From an uncultured Erysipelotrichales bacterium (GTDB lineage: Bacteria; Bacillota_I; Bacilli_A; Erysipelotrichales; Coprobacillaceae): DNA of 61,509 nucleotides. The stretch spans positions 1-61,509 of the forward strand of contig CAJTTM010000015.1 in assembly GCA_910579135.1 (NCBI GenBank). Direction: 5' to 3'. Under the pieces are notes generated by a model. The model did no database searches. It was given only the letters and a program-made list of their open reading frames with translations, and was not told where the DNA came from. Shown here in pieces: positions 42,704 to 51,708 of this stretch. The translations under genes were made by a program, and so were the position numbers. Within the stretch, counting starts at the first letter, position 1. Each line of letters begins with the position of its first letter.

Positions 42704-43482
42704 AAAAAATTCTTATAACTGTTTTAACACTTACCATGATATTCACACAAATATATCATGTCAAAGGTTTAGAAACAATAGAAAATTCTAATATCAACAA
42801 GGCTATCACAAACATTAATATTGAGGAAAATAAAATTTATTTTGAATCTAATAATGAAAACTATGTTTATGATTTAGATAAAGATACATTATCTTTTGAT
42901 AATACAACAGTATATTTTAATACAAAAGTAGAATACATAAATCCAGATTTAAAAATCTCAGTTGAAAAAGCACTTAATTTAGAAAAAGAAATGATAAAAG
43001 AAAACTTTAAAAAAATTGCAGAAAAAAACAATAGAGCTGTACTTTTAAAATCTAGTCTAGATCCAGTTGTTCCTTCAAATGCCCCTTATAAAGTAGCAGT
43101 TAAATTTTCTAAAAATATTGCATCTATTAAAGCAGATTTCGATAAAGCTGTCGCGCAATTCGTTATTGGAACAGGTGTATTAAAAGGATTAGCTGCAATT
43201 GCAAAAGTAACACTTAAAGCAAAATTGGCTGCTGTACTAGGAGTAACAACCACAGTTGCTGCAGCATGCCAATTAGAAATTTCAGGTACATGGAAATATA
43301 ATTTAGAAATGACTAAATCTATGTATCCTGCTGGTAACACTAAGCAATATTGCTATAGGTATGCACATTCTGCACTTGTAGGCAAAGCAAGTATAAAACC
43401 CGGAAAAACAAAAATAACAAAAAATTTCAGTTTTGCACAAAATGGAAAAGGGAAATGGTGGGTTAGTCAAAAGCCATATTAA
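42700..43482 (+). CDS. Secreted protein with Gly/Ala-rich hydrophobic core, possible toxin or bacteriocin
   Basis: 260 residues: signal peptide (about 1-23, KILITVLTLTMIFTQIYHV), a charged N-terminal region, a central amphipathic/hydrophobic stretch (about 165-205: VIGTGVLKGLAAIAKV, then AAVLGVTTTVAAACQ), and an aromatic C-terminal region with two Cys. The AAAGGAGGA site is strong. GxxxG-rich helices of this kind occur in large bacteriocins and pore formers such as the geobacillin-26 type, but no homology is claimed. It is coupled to the upstream membrane protein. Confidence 0.65.
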   Translation: MKKILITVLTLTMIFTQIYHVKGLETIENSNINKAITNINIEENKIYFESNNENYVYDLDKDTLSFDNTTVYFNTKVEYINPDLKISVEKALNLEKEMIKENFKKIAEKNNRAVLLKSSLDPVVPSNAPYKVAVKFSKNIASIKADFDKAVAQFVIGTGVLKGLAAIAKVTLKAKLAAVLGVTTTVAAACQLEISGTWKYNLEMTKSMYPAGNTKQYCYRYAHSALVGKASIKPGKTKITKNFSFAQNGKGKWWVSQKPY

Positions 43483-43530
43483 TTTCTAAACAAAAACAGC
43501 AAAGATTTCTTTGTCTAATAAAAGAAAAAA

Positions 43531-43562
43531 CAAGAGATTTCACATTTTTGAAATCTCTCTTA
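43531..43562. terminator. Bidirectional terminator
   Basis: AGAGATTTC (43533-43541) pairs with GAAATCTCT (43550-43558), between the secreted-protein gene and feoB. Confidence 0.85.
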
Positions 43563-45902
43563 TTATATAATCAAAAATATACATTTTATAACAAAGGCAA
43601 CAACCCATGCAATCACACATTGACCTATGACAATGAATACTGCCCATCTTTTTCCTAATTCTCTTTTAATAGAAGCAATGGCCGCAACACATGGTGTGTA
43701 TAATAAACAAAAGACAAGCAATGATGCTGCAGATGATACGGATAGAATATTTTGGATTGTTTCGCCACTTCCAAGTAATATAGATAATGTGGAAACAACA
43801 CTTTCTTTTGCCATAAATCCAGCAATCAATGATGTAGAGATACGCCAATCACCAAATCCTAATGGTGTAAATATTGGTGATATCACGCTTGCAAGCATTG
43901 CTAGAATACTATCTTTAGAATCACTAACCATATTAAAGTGAAGATTGAAGTTTTGTAAAAACCAAATCACAATAGTTGCCATGAAAATAACTGTAAAAGC
44001 TTTCTGTAAGAAATCTTTTGCTTTTTCCCATAGAAGTTGTGCTACATTTTTTAAAGCAGGGATTCGGTAATTTGGAAGTTCCATAACAAAAGGAACTGCT
44101 TCTCCTTGAAACATTGTGTGATTTGCAATCATTGCAGTTAAAATACCTACTAAAATGCCTATAAAATAAAGTCCAGCCATAATAAAACCACTATTTTCAG
44201 GAAAAAAGATAGAAGTGAAAAAGCCATATATTGGTAGTTTTGCTGTACAACTCATAAACGGTATTAGCATGATCGTGAGTTTTCTATCCCTTTGAGAAGG
44301 TAGTGTTCGACTTGCCATAACTCCTGGAACACTACAGCCAAAGCCAATTAACATAGGAACAATACTTCTACCAGATAAACCTATTTCACGTAAGAGTTTA
44401 TCCATTACAAATGCAACCCTTGCCATATATCCCGTATCCTCTAATAAGGATAGAAAAAAGAATAATGTAACAATGATTGGTAAAAAGCTTAATACGCTTC
44501 CTACCCCATTAAAAATACCATCTATAATCAATGAATGTAATACTTCATTGACCCCAAACATATTGAGTGATATATCTACAATTTCACTTAACCAATCTAT
44601 TCCTAATTCTAATATTCCTTGTAAATAAGCTCCTATAACATTAAATGTCAAATAAAAGACTGAAAGCATGATTGCTATAAAAGTAGGAATAGCTGTATAT
44701 TTTCCTGTTAAAATCTTATCTATTTTTTGACTTCTTTCTCTTTCTTTACTTTCATGAGGTTTTACAACTGTTTGTGATACAAGTTTTTCAATAAAAGAAA
44801 ACCTCATATCAGCAATTGCTGCAGCTCTATCCAATCCTCTTTCTTCTTCCATTTGAGTAATAATATGTTCTAACATTTCTCGTTCATTTTGAGTTAATCG
44901 TAAAGATTGAAGAATAATTTCATCACCTTCAATAAGTTTTGTAGCTGCAAACCTTAAAGGAATACCAGACATTCTTGCATGATCCTCTATTAAATTCATA
45001 ATTCCATGTAAACATCTATGGACAGCGCCATTATGATCATTTTTATCACAGAAATCATTTCTCTTTGGTTTTTCTTGATATTTCGCAATATGTATAGCAT
45101 GCCTAACAAGTTCATCAGTTCCTTCATTTTTAACAGCTGATAAAGGAACAACAGGAATTCCTAATATTCTTTCCATTTCATTAATATAAATAGCTCCACC
45201 ATTCCCTTTAACTTCATCCATCATATTTAAAGCAAGAACCATTGGAGTATCTAGCTCCATTAATTGCATTGTTAAATAAAGATTACGCTCTATATTTGTA
45301 GCATCTACAATATTAATGATACCTGTTGGTTTTTCATCTATAATAAACTGCCTTGTTACAATTTCTTCACTGCTATAAGGTGACATAGAATATATACCAG
45401 GTAAATCTGTCACTAATGTATTTTCATATTCTTTAATAGGTCCACTTTTCCTATCAACTGTTACTCCCGGAAAATTTCCTACATGTTGTGAAGAACCTGT
45501 TAATTGATTAAATAGAGTTGTTTTCCCACAGTTTTGATTACCAGCTAACGCAAAGGTTAATGTTTGATCTTTTGGTAAGGGATTCTCTTCATCTTTATTA
45601 TGATATTTCCCATCTTCTCCTATTCCAGGATGTTCTAATGGTTTATTATTGATAATATTTTGCTTTTCTTCATAGTGTTCAAGAACTTCTACTTCAATTT
45701 GTTTTGCTTCTGATAATCTTAGTGTTAATTCATATCCATGTATTTTTAATTCCAGTGGATCTCCCATAGGAGCAAATTTAACTAAAGTGACTACTGCATT
45801 AGGAATCACCCCCATATCTAAAAAGTGCTGACGTAATGTTCCTTCTCCTCCTACAGTTAATATCTTTGCAGTCTGTCCAACCCTTAATTCATCTAAATAC
45901 AT
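43563..45902 (-). CDS. feoB: Ferrous iron transporter, FeoA-FeoB fusion
   Basis: 779 residues. A FeoA SH3-like domain (about 1-75, LRVGQTAKILTVGG...IHGYELTLRLSEA) is joined to the FeoB G-protein: G1 GNQNCGKTTLF, G2 NFPGVTVD, G3 DLPGIYSMSPYS, then the GDI helices and a membrane domain with two Gate motifs (RTLPSQRDRKLTIML and similar). Imports Fe2+, needed here for the sulfite reductase and siroheme. The ATG at 45902 follows GGTGAGGG, 8 nt after the upstream gene. Confidence 0.95.
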   Translation of the reverse strand: MYLDELRVGQTAKILTVGGEGTLRQHFLDMGVIPNAVVTLVKFAPMGDPLELKIHGYELTLRLSEAKQIEVEVLEHYEEKQNIINNKPLEHPGIGEDGKYHNKDEENPLPKDQTLTFALAGNQNCGKTTLFNQLTGSSQHVGNFPGVTVDRKSGPIKEYENTLVTDLPGIYSMSPYSSEEIVTRQFIIDEKPTGIINIVDATNIERNLYLTMQLMELDTPMVLALNMMDEVKGNGGAIYINEMERILGIPVVPLSAVKNEGTDELVRHAIHIAKYQEKPKRNDFCDKNDHNGAVHRCLHGIMNLIEDHARMSGIPLRFAATKLIEGDEIILQSLRLTQNEREMLEHIITQMEEERGLDRAAAIADMRFSFIEKLVSQTVVKPHESKERERSQKIDKILTGKYTAIPTFIAIMLSVFYLTFNVIGAYLQGILELGIDWLSEIVDISLNMFGVNEVLHSLIIDGIFNGVGSVLSFLPIIVTLFFFLSLLEDTGYMARVAFVMDKLLREIGLSGRSIVPMLIGFGCSVPGVMASRTLPSQRDRKLTIMLIPFMSCTAKLPIYGFFTSIFFPENSGFIMAGLYFIGILVGILTAMIANHTMFQGEAVPFVMELPNYRIPALKNVAQLLWEKAKDFLQKAFTVIFMATIVIWFLQNFNLHFNMVSDSKDSILAMLASVISPIFTPLGFGDWRISTSLIAGFMAKESVVSTLSILLGSGETIQNILSVSSAASLLVFCLLYTPCVAAIASIKRELGKRWAVFIVIGQCVIAWVVAFVIKCIFLII

Positions 45903-45910
45903 ATTTACCC

Positions 45911-46726
45911 TCACCCCTTTTTAATTAAATCTATAATTTCTAAATCATCTGGTACAAATATTTCACCATTAAAATATTGTTTAGCCTCTTTTGTATACAT
46001 CTCTTTACGATGCTTTAAATCATCATCTTCACTATGCCATAAAACTAAATGTTTAGCATTTAATTGACATGCTACCTCACTAGCATCTTTAGTGGTACTA
46101 TGATGTTTTTCATAAGGTTTATATATTTCTCTTTTTTCATATAAACAAAACGCTTCATGTAATAACCAATCTGCTTGTTGACAATATTGATAACATTTAG
46201 GATTATAAGGTTCATCACCTAAAAAAACTATTTTCTCATTATTTTCATTTCTAAAAGTAAAACCAAATTGTTTTGCTTTTGTAGAATATATATCAAAAAA
46301 AGTCAATTCACAATTTAAAATAGTCTTTGTATCCCCATTCTCTAAACCATGAAAAATAATCATATCATCAAATAAACAAGTTAATCCCCTAGATAAAGTT
46401 AAACAACATATTGTTTGAATTATTTGAACTAAATCTTTATGACAATAAATATGAAACTTTCCTTCATATTTTTTCATTTTCATTAAAGATGCAATCATCC
46501 TAATTATCCATACAACCCCTAAAATATGATCGGTATGTTCATGAGTAACAAACATATGATGAATATGTATTAATGGAATATTTGCTTTATCTAATCTATT
46601 TAAAATCTCATTTCCTCCACCTGCATCTACTAATAGATATTCATTATCTTCTTGTAATGCAAAGCATGTATTATAACATTTCTTTACAACTGCATGTCCA
46701 GTTCCTAAAACGATTAATTTTTTCAT
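45911..46726 (-). CDS. Metallo-beta-lactamase-fold hydrolase
   Basis: 271 residues: the metal motif THEHTDH (about 60-66), further His/Asp in GDEP and a C-terminal VLWHSEDD. It resembles RNase Z/YycJ-like enzymes but lacks their extra arm. Substrate unknown. The start follows GGAGGAG; promoter TTGAAG-N16-TATAAT (minus, 46776-46749). It is cotranscribed with feoAB, an unusual partnership. Confidence 0.85.
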   Translation of the reverse strand: MKKLIVLGTGHAVVKKCYNTCFALQEDNEYLLVDAGGGNEILNRLDKANIPLIHIHHMFVTHEHTDHILGVVWIIRMIASLMKMKKYEGKFHIYCHKDLVQIIQTICCLTLSRGLTCLFDDMIIFHGLENGDTKTILNCELTFFDIYSTKAKQFGFTFRNENNEKIVFLGDEPYNPKCYQYCQQADWLLHEAFCLYEKREIYKPYEKHHSTTKDASEVACQLNAKHLVLWHSEDDDLKHRKEMYTKEAKQYFNGEIFVPDDLEIIDLIKKG

Positions 46727-46748
46727 TAATACTCCTCCACTATTGTTA

Positions 46749-46776
46749 ATTATACTCTTTACATAACCATCTTCAA
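46749..46776 (-). promoter_or_regulatory. Promoter of the hydrolase-feoAB operon
   Basis: On the minus strand TTGAAG (46776-46771), 16 nt, TATAAT (46754-46749). Confidence 0.7.
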
Positions 46777-46800
46777 GAAATATATTTTACAATATTTTTC

Positions 46801-46852
46801 CATAAATAGTCCACAGAAATTTCAATATTTATTCATTTATAGTTCACAAAAA
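46801..46852 (+). repeat. Direct repeats upstream of the candidate small RNA
   Basis: CATAAATAGTCCACAGAAA (46801) and CATTTATAGTTCACAAAAA (46834) agree at 15 of 19 positions with a 33-bp period, about three helical turns. The second ends 4 nt before the -10 of the putative RNA promoter, so an activator site is possible. Confidence 0.4.
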
Positions 46853-46867
46853 AGATTATAATTATAG

Positions 46868-47028
46868 TTGTTAGTAGAAATACTAACAAGAAGAAGTAGA
46901 TAATCTTCCCTTTTCTCATCAATATTTCATTGAGATAATAAACATATTCCCTTTCCCCTCTAGAATAAATAATAATGAAATAATGAGAAATAAATAAGGA
47001 ACCAATAATAATACTGGTTCCTTTTTTA
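46868..47028 (+). ncRNA. Candidate small regulatory RNA
   Basis: No credible gene lies in this stretch, yet it has RNA-gene anatomy on the plus strand: TATAAT (46857-46862); a perfect 9-bp hairpin with a GAAA tetraloop at the expected 5' end (46868-46889); C-rich runs (TCTTCCC about 46904-46910, TTCCCTTTCCCCTC about 46947-46960) that could pair with ribosome binding sites, as in RsaE/RoxS-type RNAs; and a terminator (46996-47004 with 47015-47023, then T's). A shared terminator with cysE and chance hairpins are the alternatives. Confidence 0.45.
46996..47028. terminator. Terminator, T-run on the plus strand
   Basis: AAGGAACCA and TGGTTCCTT form a 9-bp stem; six T follow on the plus strand, against a weak tail on the minus strand. 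It therefore fits a plus-strand transcript better than cysE alone. Confidence 0.75.
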
Positions 47029-47033
47029 TATCA

Positions 47034-47948
47034 TTAAATAAATTGTCCATGACCAAAATCTTGATATTTTTGTGATTGTTTAAATCTTTGTTCTGCCTTA
47101 TTATTAACGATTGTTCCTGCTGGAACTGATTTAGTAATAAAAGTATTCCCTCCGATTGTCGAACCTTCACCAATAACAGTTTCTCCACCTAAAATACTAG
47201 CATTAGAATAAATAGTTACATTATCCTCAATTGTAGGATGTCTTTTTACATTCTTTAAATTTTGCCCTCCTTGAGTAGATAACGCTCCTAAAGTCACTCC
47301 TTGATATATTTTCACATGTTCTCCTATTGTTGTTGTTTCCCCAATAACAATCCCTGTTCCATGATCTATCATTAAATATTTCCCCATGGTTGCACCTGGA
47401 TGAATATCAATTCCTGTCAATCCATGTGCATATTCTGTCATAATTCTAGGAATAAGGGGAACTTCTAATAAATAAAGTTCATGTGCTAAACGATTCACTG
47501 TAATTGCATAATATCCTGGATATGAGAATACAATTTCTGATTTGGAAAAGGCTGCTGGATCACCATCAAAAGTAGCTTCAGCATCAGTTGCTAAAAAATC
47601 TCTAATCATTGGTAATCTTGATAAAAATTCTAAAGTAATCTTTTCTGAAAGTTCTTCTTTTTCTTTTTCAGAGATTCCTTCATATTTTTCACCATAAGCT
47701 AATGCTAAATAAATTTGATTTTTTAAGTCATCATAAATAATTTGAAGTTGGTCTCCTAAATAATATTTAGCTGATTGTTGACTTAAATCCTTTCTTCCAA
47801 AGAAACCTGGAAAAACAATATTCTGTAATCTTGATAAGATTTTAAGAATAATTTCTTTATCTGGTTGTAAAACAGTATCTATCTTAGAAATATCTGGATA
47901 TTTGTTATAACTTTCTAACATATTATCAATTATTTTATCTAATTTCAT
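47034..47948 (-). CDS. cysE: Serine O-acetyltransferase (EpsC-type)
   Basis: 304 residues, the long anaerobe form with an N-terminal helical domain and a C-terminal left-handed beta helix (IDIHPGATMGKYLMIDHGTG, then the hexapeptides GEHVKIYQGVTLG and NVTIYSNASILGGETVIG). It makes O-acetylserine, the carbon acceptor for sulfide in cysteine synthesis, a logical use of the sulfide made by AsrABC. The ATG at 47948 follows AAGGGAAAC. Confidence 0.92.
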   Translation of the reverse strand: MKLDKIIDNMLESYNKYPDISKIDTVLQPDKEIILKILSRLQNIVFPGFFGRKDLSQQSAKYYLGDQLQIIYDDLKNQIYLALAYGEKYEGISEKEKEELSEKITLEFLSRLPMIRDFLATDAEATFDGDPAAFSKSEIVFSYPGYYAITVNRLAHELYLLEVPLIPRIMTEYAHGLTGIDIHPGATMGKYLMIDHGTGIVIGETTTIGEHVKIYQGVTLGALSTQGGQNLKNVKRHPTIEDNVTIYSNASILGGETVIGEGSTIGGNTFITKSVPAGTIVNNKAEQRFKQSQKYQDFGHGQFI

Positions 47949-48028
47949 TTTTGTTTCCCTTCTATCTTGTATATTTATTATACTAATCAATTCATAAATT
48001 TATGTCAAGCAATGTTATTATTTCTTAT

Positions 48029-48057
48029 TTGACACTATAAAAATATGTTTGTAAAAT
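48029..48057 (+). promoter_or_regulatory. Promoter of the M32 carboxypeptidase gene
   Basis: TTGACA (48029-48034), 17 nt, TAAAAT (48052-48057). Confidence 0.85.
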
Positions 48058-48075
48058 AGAAACGAGGTGATACAT

Positions 48076-49572
48076 ATGAACAAAGAAGAAGCTTTAAAAT
48101 TTTATGATGAATATAATGAAAAATGCAATGCTTATAGACTTGCTTTATCAACTATTCATTTTGATATGTCTACTATTGCCCCTAAAGCTGGAAATGATTA
48201 TTGTGTAAAGATGATGGCTATTTTATCTGGAGAATTATTTGATTATTCTACTCATAAAGAGAATATGAATAAAATAATAGAGATGAGTCATATGGATTTA
48301 GGTGAAGTGATGAATAAAGAAATCAAATTAGTTTTAAAGGAACTAAATAGATTATCTTTATTACCTAGAGATTTTTATATCAATATGCAAGAAACTTATT
48401 CTAAAGGTATGGTGATATGGAAAGATGCTAAAGAGAAGAATGATTATCAATTGTTTAAACCTATATTAAAAGAAATAGTAAGTATCACAAAACAAGCATA
48501 TACTTATTATGGAGTTAAAAAATCTTTATATGATGATATGTTAGATGATTATGAAACTGGTATGACAATAGAAAAATATGAATCCTTCTTTAAAGTTATT
48601 AAAGAAAGATTAGTTCCATTTGTTAAGAAATTAAATAACAAAGGACAACATATAGATGATTCCTTATTACATCAACTTTTTAGTCAAGAAAAACAAATAA
48701 AAGTTATGGATATATTAAAAGAATATATGGGATTTAATCCTAATAAATGTTATTTAGGAGTTAGTGAACATCCTTTTACAAGCGATTTTTCTTTACATGA
48801 TGTAAGAATAACAACAAAATATACTGAAGATTCACTCGCAAGTTCTATTTTTTCCATTATTCATGAATATGGACATGCCTTATATGATTTACAAGTTAAT
48901 GAAAAATTAGAAGGTCTAAATGTAAGCCGATTGATGACAAGTGGTATGCACGAGTCTCAAAGTCGTTTCTTAGAAAATTATATTGGAAGAAGAAAATCAT
49001 TTTGGATCAATAATTATCCAAAAGTACAAGATATATTTAAAAATGAACTTCAAAATGTGACTTTAGATGAATTTATTGAAATGATCAATGTTTCTAAATT
49101 ATCGTTAATTCGTACTGAAGCTGATGAACTGACATATCCTTTACATATTTTGATTCGTTATGAATTAGAAAAAGAAATGATTAATGGTAATATTGATTTT
49201 GATGTTTTAGATGAAATGTGGAACAATAAATATGAAGAGTATCTAGGAATAAGACCTGAAAGTGCTTCTGTTGGTATTTTACAAGATATTCATTGGTCTT
49301 CTGGTGACTTTGGATATTTCCCTACGTATGCTTTAGGAAGTGCTTTTGGAGCTCAGTTTTTAGAAGCAATGAAAAAAGATATTGATATTGATAAAGCATT
49401 AGAAAATAATCATTTTAATGAAATTGAGAATTGGCTAAAAGAACATATTCATCAATATGGCGCTCTATTAAATGCTGAGGAAATCTTTGATAAAGTATGT
49501 CATCAAGCATTTGATCCAAATATTTATATTGATTATCTTATTGATAAATATTCTAAATTATACCATTTATAG
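48076..49572 (+). CDS. M32 family metallocarboxypeptidase (Taq type)
   Basis: 498 residues, almost fully helical, with the zinc motif HEYGHALYD (HExxH), the third ligand region HESQSRFLENYIG, and the C-terminal IRPESASVGILQDIHWSSGDFGYFPTYALG, an M32 hallmark. Removes C-terminal residues from peptides in the cytoplasm. The ATG at 48076 follows GAGGTGAT. Single gene with a strong terminator. Confidence 0.95.
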   Translation: MNKEEALKFYDEYNEKCNAYRLALSTIHFDMSTIAPKAGNDYCVKMMAILSGELFDYSTHKENMNKIIEMSHMDLGEVMNKEIKLVLKELNRLSLLPRDFYINMQETYSKGMVIWKDAKEKNDYQLFKPILKEIVSITKQAYTYYGVKKSLYDDMLDDYETGMTIEKYESFFKVIKERLVPFVKKLNNKGQHIDDSLLHQLFSQEKQIKVMDILKEYMGFNPNKCYLGVSEHPFTSDFSLHDVRITTKYTEDSLASSIFSIIHEYGHALYDLQVNEKLEGLNVSRLMTSGMHESQSRFLENYIGRRKSFWINNYPKVQDIFKNELQNVTLDEFIEMINVSKLSLIRTEADELTYPLHILIRYELEKEMINGNIDFDVLDEMWNNKYEEYLGIRPESASVGILQDIHWSSGDFGYFPTYALGSAFGAQFLEAMKKDIDIDKALENNHFNEIENWLKEHIHQYGALLNAEEIFDKVCHQAFDPNIYIDYLIDKYSKLYHL

Positions 49573-49574
49573 AC

Positions 49575-49607
49575 AAAAAAAAGAGTATTCAAATACTCTT
49601 TTTTCAT
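49575..49607 (+). terminator. Terminator of the M32 gene
   Basis: AAAAAAGAGTATT and AATACTCTTTTTT, 3-nt loop. The gap from here to 49831 shows no gene. Confidence 0.9.
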
Positions 49608-49831
49608 CATATCAAAGAAATCCCGATTTACATCCTGTACCCTAATAGCATAAATATTGGAAATTTAACAAATATGAGGAGATTCATATAGCATTTAATG
49701 TGAAAAAATATATACTATTTAATAAACTATTTATAGTTTCCCCTTTTTCTATGAAATGTAAATGAGGTTTTATTGACTCTACATAAATCATTTGAGCAAC
49801 CGTTCTATTTAACACACTCTCACCACCAGAC

Positions 49832-50431
49832 TCATACTATTCTTCTTTGAATAAATTCTTTTATCTTAGGATAATCAAGTAAAACTTGTCCTATTTCAAT
49901 ATTGAAACCTTTTTCTATATAATCTTCTACTTTCAATAAAATATCATGATAATGTTGCCCATGAGTTAATAACCATAACATAACTTTATATTCTTTATTT
50001 TTATCTAAGTAAAAATCATCATTAAAAGTATATATATTATTCTTTAATATTTTTTTTAATTGAATCAAAAAATCATTATTTTCTCTAGGGTGAATAATAC
50101 ATAACAATTCCTTTTCTTTTGAAGTCAATAAAGAAATAATATATTCTAAATCCTTATTATCTCTTATAATAGGACCATATAAAATCCATGTACTAGGAAT
50201 CATTTGTTTTAGTTTTGAATATATATATCCATCATATAAAATAAGAGGAATAACACTATAACAAATATCATTATTAAATATAGATAGATTATCATTTAAT
50301 TCTTTTAACGATAATACAATAGACGGAAAAATATCAAAACTTATATTCTCTTTATATTGACTTTGATGATAAACAAATATATATCCTTTATTTTCTTTTA
50401 AAGATTCATTAACAAACTCATCAATATTCAT
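49832..50431 (-). CDS. Divergent CbiK-like chelatase, last gene of the siroheme cluster
   Basis: 199 residues against about 260 for CbiK. Weak but ordered similarity can be seen by eye: a YIFVYHQSQYKE start, VIPLILYDGYIYSKL (like the INGDEYEKI segment), GPIIRDNKDLEYI (like PLLSSHNDY), and a C-terminal LLTHGQHYHDILLKVEDYIEKG (like LVAGDHAINDM...SW...G) keeping the histidine. The central HGxxH metal motif reads HPREN, so its metal site is altered. Its place after hemL suggests insertion of iron into sirohydrochlorin for AsrC. It overlaps hemL by 11 nt. A decayed chelatase or another protein is possible. Confidence 0.5.
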   Translation of the reverse strand: MNIDEFVNESLKENKGYIFVYHQSQYKENISFDIFPSIVLSLKELNDNLSIFNNDICYSVIPLILYDGYIYSKLKQMIPSTWILYGPIIRDNKDLEYIISLLTSKEKELLCIIHPRENNDFLIQLKKILKNNIYTFNDDFYLDKNKEYKVMLWLLTHGQHYHDILLKVEDYIEKGFNIEIGQVLLDYPKIKEFIQRRIV

Positions 50432-51707
50432 AACACTCTTTTAAAGCCTCTTTGATTGCAGTTAATGTTAATTTTAGATCATTTTCATTATGAGCATAAC
50501 TTATAAAGATACCCTCAAATTGACTAGGAGCAAAGATAAAACCTTTTTTTACCATTGCCTGATAATATCTAGTAAATGCTTTTAAATCACAACCTTGAAC
50601 ATCTTTATAATGAGAAATATATTCTTTTTTAAAAAATAATGTCAATAAACTTCCACAACATTGAACATGACAAGGATAATCATTTTCCTCAATAATCTTT
50701 TCTATATCTTGTTTTAATTTTAAAGCATAATTATTAATATGATCATAAACTTCTGGATGATCTCTTAAATAAGATAATTGACGAATACCCATAGTCATTG
50801 CTAATGGATTTCCTGATAAAGTTCCAGCCTGATAAACAGGTCCACTAGGAGAAACAATACTCATTAACTCTTTTTTTCCACCATATGCTCCTACTGGTAA
50901 TCCCCCACCAATAATTTTACCAAAACAAGCTAGATCAGGAGTCACACCATAATAACCAGCAGCACCTTGATAAGACAATCTAAAACCTGTAATAACTTCA
51001 TCAAAAATCAAAACAATTTGATTCTCATTACATATATCTCTTAATCCTTGAATAAACTCTCTAGTTGCTTCTACAAGCCCCATATTACAAGCAACAGGCT
51101 CTAAAATAATACAAGCTATCTCATCCTTGTTATTTTGAATCATGGTCTTAACAGATTCTAAATCATTATATTGACAAACAAGAGTATTTCTTATCAAATC
51201 ATCTGGAACTCCTGGACTTGTTGGTGTTTGAAATGTTAAAGCACCAGAACCTGCTTGAACTAACAAACAATCACTATGACCATGATAATTACCTTCAAAC
51301 TTGATAATCTTATCACGCTTTGTATACCCTCTAGCAACTCTAATAGCACTCATTGTTGCTTCTGTACCAGAATTGACCATTCTAACCATATCCATTCCTG
51401 GATAGGCATCAACCATTATTTTCGCAAGTTCTATTTCCTTTTTTGTAGGTAACCCAAAGCTTGTTCCCATCACTATTTCTTTATCAATATCTTCAATTAA
51501 AATATCACTGGCATGCCCCAAAATAAGAGGTCCCCATGAGCCAATATAATCAATATATTCATTATTATCATGATCATAAACTCGACATCCCTTACCTCGT
51601 TCAACGAAAATAGGAGTCATATCCACATTTCTAAAAGCTCTCACTGGTGAATTAACACCTCCTGGAATATATTGACAAGCCTCTTTAAATAACTTTTCTG
51701 ATTCCAT
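50421..51707 (-). CDS. hemL: Glutamate-1-semialdehyde 2,1-aminomutase
   Basis: 428-residue PLP enzyme making 5-aminolevulinate: PGGVNSPVRAF at the start, FDEVITGFRLSYQGAAGYYG, and the Schiff-base Lys in CFGKIIGGGLPVGAYGG. With hemA it forms the C5 route to ALA. It lies 1 nt after hemB in transcription order. Confidence 0.97.
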   Translation of the reverse strand: MESEKLFKEACQYIPGGVNSPVRAFRNVDMTPIFVERGKGCRVYDHDNNEYIDYIGSWGPLILGHASDILIEDIDKEIVMGTSFGLPTKKEIELAKIMVDAYPGMDMVRMVNSGTEATMSAIRVARGYTKRDKIIKFEGNYHGHSDCLLVQAGSGALTFQTPTSPGVPDDLIRNTLVCQYNDLESVKTMIQNNKDEIACIILEPVACNMGLVEATREFIQGLRDICNENQIVLIFDEVITGFRLSYQGAAGYYGVTPDLACFGKIIGGGLPVGAYGGKKELMSIVSPSGPVYQAGTLSGNPLAMTMGIRQLSYLRDHPEVYDHINNYALKLKQDIEKIIEENDYPCHVQCCGSLLTLFFKKEYISHYKDVQGCDLKAFTRYYQAMVKKGFIFAPSQFEGIFISYAHNENDLKLTLTAIKEALKECYEY

Positions 51708-51708
51708 T

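Noticed and set aside
46919..47188. 89-codon minus-strand frame overlapping the cysE end
   Set aside because: It is out of frame with cysE, has no ribosome binding site, and its hydrophobic end is a reading of AT-rich non-coding DNA.
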